In this document: positions 6,394 to 7,603 of the stretch, one piece after another | How positions within the stretch are numbered: the stretch's first letter is position 1 | Layout: each line of letters starts with the position of its first letter | DNA from: an uncultured Alphaproteobacteria bacterium | GTDB lineage: Bacteria > Pseudomonadota > Alphaproteobacteria > Rs-D84 | NCBI GenBank assembly: GCA_937901165.1 | Contig: CALCGS010000090.1 | Span: 1-7,603 of the forward strand | Reading direction: 5' to 3' | DNA: 7,603 nucleotides | Made by a program: the position numbers and the translations under genes | Notes under the pieces: model-generated | Database searches by the model: none | Seen by the model: the letters and a program-made list of their open reading frames with translations, nothing else | What the model was told of the DNA's origin: nothing

Positions 6394-7232
6394 ATTCCAC
6401 CAACCTTTAATTTATGTAATCCATATTGTATTTTACGAATTAAAATTTTCAAAGGATTATTTGTTAATATGTTTTGTATATTGTTTCCATATACACGTAT
6501 GGCGTTATTTAATATACATTCTTTTAGTTGTGTTGGTATGTGATTTAATATGTAATTTATTTGCATACCATTTGAACCAAAATGTCGTGTAAAAGATGCT
6601 TTTTTTATAAAAGGACATCCATGAATAAATAGGTTTTTTGGTTGATTATAAACACTGCGACCATGTTTAGAAAATAAACATTTATAAGAAAATTTATTAG
6701 CGTTTAATAAATCTGTAAATCCATTTTCATATTCTATGGTGACATCAATTTTGGTTTTTTGTTGTTTGATGTTTGTCATAAATTTATCGAAAACATTTGA
6801 TAAGAATACTTTTTTATTCATACCAATAAACCAAGATTCAATAGGCGCATATATTTTGTGTCTGCTTTCAATAATACCAAATGCGTCTGTATTAAAATTT
6901 TCCAATTTTTTTATTATTGGTTTTATATCAAACAATGGGCCGTAAACAGAATCATTTACCATATAAACATAATTATAATTTTGTAATATATTATTATCAC
7001 GTGCATAAATATAACCGCGTTTGTATGAACCAAAGTCGTATTCGCCATGACGTGTAGCATTTACATAAATACAATATTTAGATATTTTTTGAATTTCTGA
7101 ATTTGTACAATCACAATCCATTACCACAATAACATCACCAATTTTTGATAAACTTTGAATATGATGTACCAACGAGCAATCAATAATCCCGTCTTTGTCG
7201 TATCCAGCAAATAAAAATAATGATTTTGTCAT
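6390..7232 (-). CDS. RgpF-like rhamnan synthesis protein
   Basis: This 280-residue protein matches the core of the rhamnan synthesis F family (RgpF, PF05045) through RHGEYDFGSYKRGY (61-74) and YVYMVNDSVYGPL (88-100), both hallmark stretches as I know the family. It begins with a strand, LFLFAGYDKDGIID (5-18). RgpF proteins take part in assembling rhamnose-rich polysaccharides in streptococci and occur in many Gram-negative O-antigen or capsule loci, where they act as glycosyltransferases. Streptococcal RgpF is near 580 residues, so this is a short form holding only the core; nothing suggests it is broken, since the frame is open and it ends in an overlapping TTGA with the next gene. No Shine-Dalgarno sequence precedes the ATG, and -10-like sequence lies directly upstream, so translation may be leaderless. 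It is very AT-rich (the sampled line 6961-7020 is 20 percent GC). Confidence 0.82.
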   Translation of the reverse strand: MTKSLFLFAGYDKDGIIDCSLVHHIQSLSKIGDVIVVMDCDCTNSEIQKISKYCIYVNATRHGEYDFGSYKRGYIYARDNNILQNYNYVYMVNDSVYGPLFDIKPIIKKLENFNTDAFGIIESRHKIYAPIESWFIGMNKKVFLSNVFDKFMTNIKQQKTKIDVTIEYENGFTDLLNANKFSYKCLFSKHGRSVYNQPKNLFIHGCPFIKKASFTRHFGSNGMQINYILNHIPTQLKECILNNAIRVYGNNIQNILTNNPLKILIRKIQYGLHKLKVGGI

Positions 7233-7234
7233 AT

Positions 7235-7268
7235 ATTATAATTTACATTATTTTGTACGTTTTTTCAA
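7235..7268 (-). promoter_or_regulatory. Putative promoter of the RgpF-like gene, possibly leaderless
   Basis: On the - strand TTGAAA (7268-7263) is followed after 17 bases by TAAATT (7245-7240, four of six matches), which would start transcription within a base or two of the ATG at 7232. A perfect TATAAT (7240-7235) overlaps it but is 22 bases from the -35 and only two bases from the ATG. Either choice gives an mRNA with essentially no leader. AT-rich sequence makes chance matches common, so confidence is low. Confidence 0.35.
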
Positions 7269-7278
7269 GATAAACAAT

Positions 7279-7297
7279 AACCGCCGAAATGGCGGTT
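7279..7297. terminator. Intrinsic terminator after typA
   Basis: AACCGCC (7279-7285) pairs perfectly with GGCGGTT (7291-7297) around a five-base loop. Read on the - strand the hairpin begins six bases beyond the typA stop codon and is followed by the T-rich ATTGTTTATCTT, so it most likely ends typA transcription. Read on the + strand it is followed by TTGTTTT, so it may work both ways. It separates typA from the RgpF-like gene, which therefore needs its own promoter. Confidence 0.75.
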
Positions 7298-7302
7298 TTG
7301 TT

Positions 7303-7603
7303 TTAGTCTGTTTCGGCAAAGCGATACGCTTTCTTGCGTTTGCCACTATCCAATTCTTTTTTACGCAGACGTATTGTTGCAGGTGTCACTTCCACCAATT
7401 CATCATCTTGGATATAAGATAATGCTTCTTCCAATGATATTTTGCGTGGTGGTGCCAAGAACAATTTTTCATCCGCAGTTACAGAACGAACGTTTGTTAA
7501 TTGTTTCCCACGTACTGGGTTTACTTCTATATCGTTTTCTTTGCTGTGTTCACCGATAATCATGCCACTATAAACTTCTGTTTGTGGACCGATGAACAAT
7601 GTT
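7303..7603 (-). CDS. typA: Ribosome-associated GTPase TypA/BipA, C-terminal end (partial)
   Basis: Only the last 100 or so residues are present; the gene enters from the right edge and its GTPase domain lies outside the window. The fragment carries FIGPQTEVYSGMIIGEH, then ENDIEVNPVRGKQLTNVRS, LAPPRKISLEEALSYIQDDE and LVEVTPATIRLRKKELDS, which closely follow the conserved C-terminal domain of TypA/BipA. That domain contacts the ribosomal A site and 50S subunit; the protein is a translational GTPase needed for ribosome assembly and growth under stress such as cold. The protein ends RFAETD, a normal end position for the family. The frame is open to the edge; the TTG at 7599 is an internal Leu codon, not the start. 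A hairpin terminator follows. Confidence 0.96.
   Translation of the reverse strand, partial: TLFIGPQTEVYSGMIIGEHSKENDIEVNPVRGKQLTNVRSVTADEKLFLAPPRKISLEEALSYIQDDELVEVTPATIRLRKKELDSGKRKKAYRFAETD

Noticed and set aside
1..7603. Search for CRISPR arrays, tRNA or rRNA genes, insertion sequences and attachment sites
   Set aside because: No regularly spaced repeats, cloverleaf-like sequence, transposase-like frame or flanking direct repeats were seen by eye. The gaps between genes are too short to hold most of these.

Overview
The window looks like a stretch of chromosome from an AT-rich alphaproteobacterium. The best taxonomic evidence is RecA: its L2 loop region (GSPETTSGGNALKFYASVR, then IKDKEEVIGNETRVKIVKNKVAPPF) reads like alphaproteobacterial RecA. 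The low GC and compact layout suggest a host-associated or gut lineage, but that is inference and the genus cannot be named from this sequence.

Layout. Positions 1-129 hold a strong hairpin terminator for a gene outside the window and a good sigma70-type promoter. On the + strand follow an MFS-type membrane transporter (130-1341), recA (1405-2490) and three glycosyltransferases packed head to tail: a capsular-polysaccharide-synthesis type enzyme (2500-3408), a GT2 enzyme (3421-4434) and a GT4 enzyme (4437-5573). On the - strand, reading from the right edge, are the 3' end of typA/bipA (7603-7303), a hairpin terminator, an RgpF-like protein (7232-6390) and a second GT2-like glycosyltransferase (6393-5554). 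The two gene sets converge, and the last genes of each overlap tail to tail by 20 bp near 5554-5573. No stretch over 300 bases lacks a gene.

How the genes fit together. Five consecutive genes for cell-surface glycan assembly sit between two housekeeping genes, recA and typA. The + strand glycosyltransferases appear to be co-transcribed with recA: the recA stop codon is part of the Shine-Dalgarno sequence of the first one and no terminator separates them. No flippase, polymerase or initiating sugar-phosphate transferase is visible, so the enzymes probably modify or extend a glycan (capsule, O-antigen or LPS outer core) whose main locus lies elsewhere. Sampled stretches of the GT4 and RgpF-like genes are much more AT-rich than recA, which fits a patchwork surface-glycan locus.

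No clearly new system was found. The most notable points are the recA-glycosyltransferase operon, an Asn in place of the nearly invariant His next to the catalytic Glu of RecA, the overlapping convergent gene ends, and an RgpF-like gene that may be translated from a leaderless mRNA.
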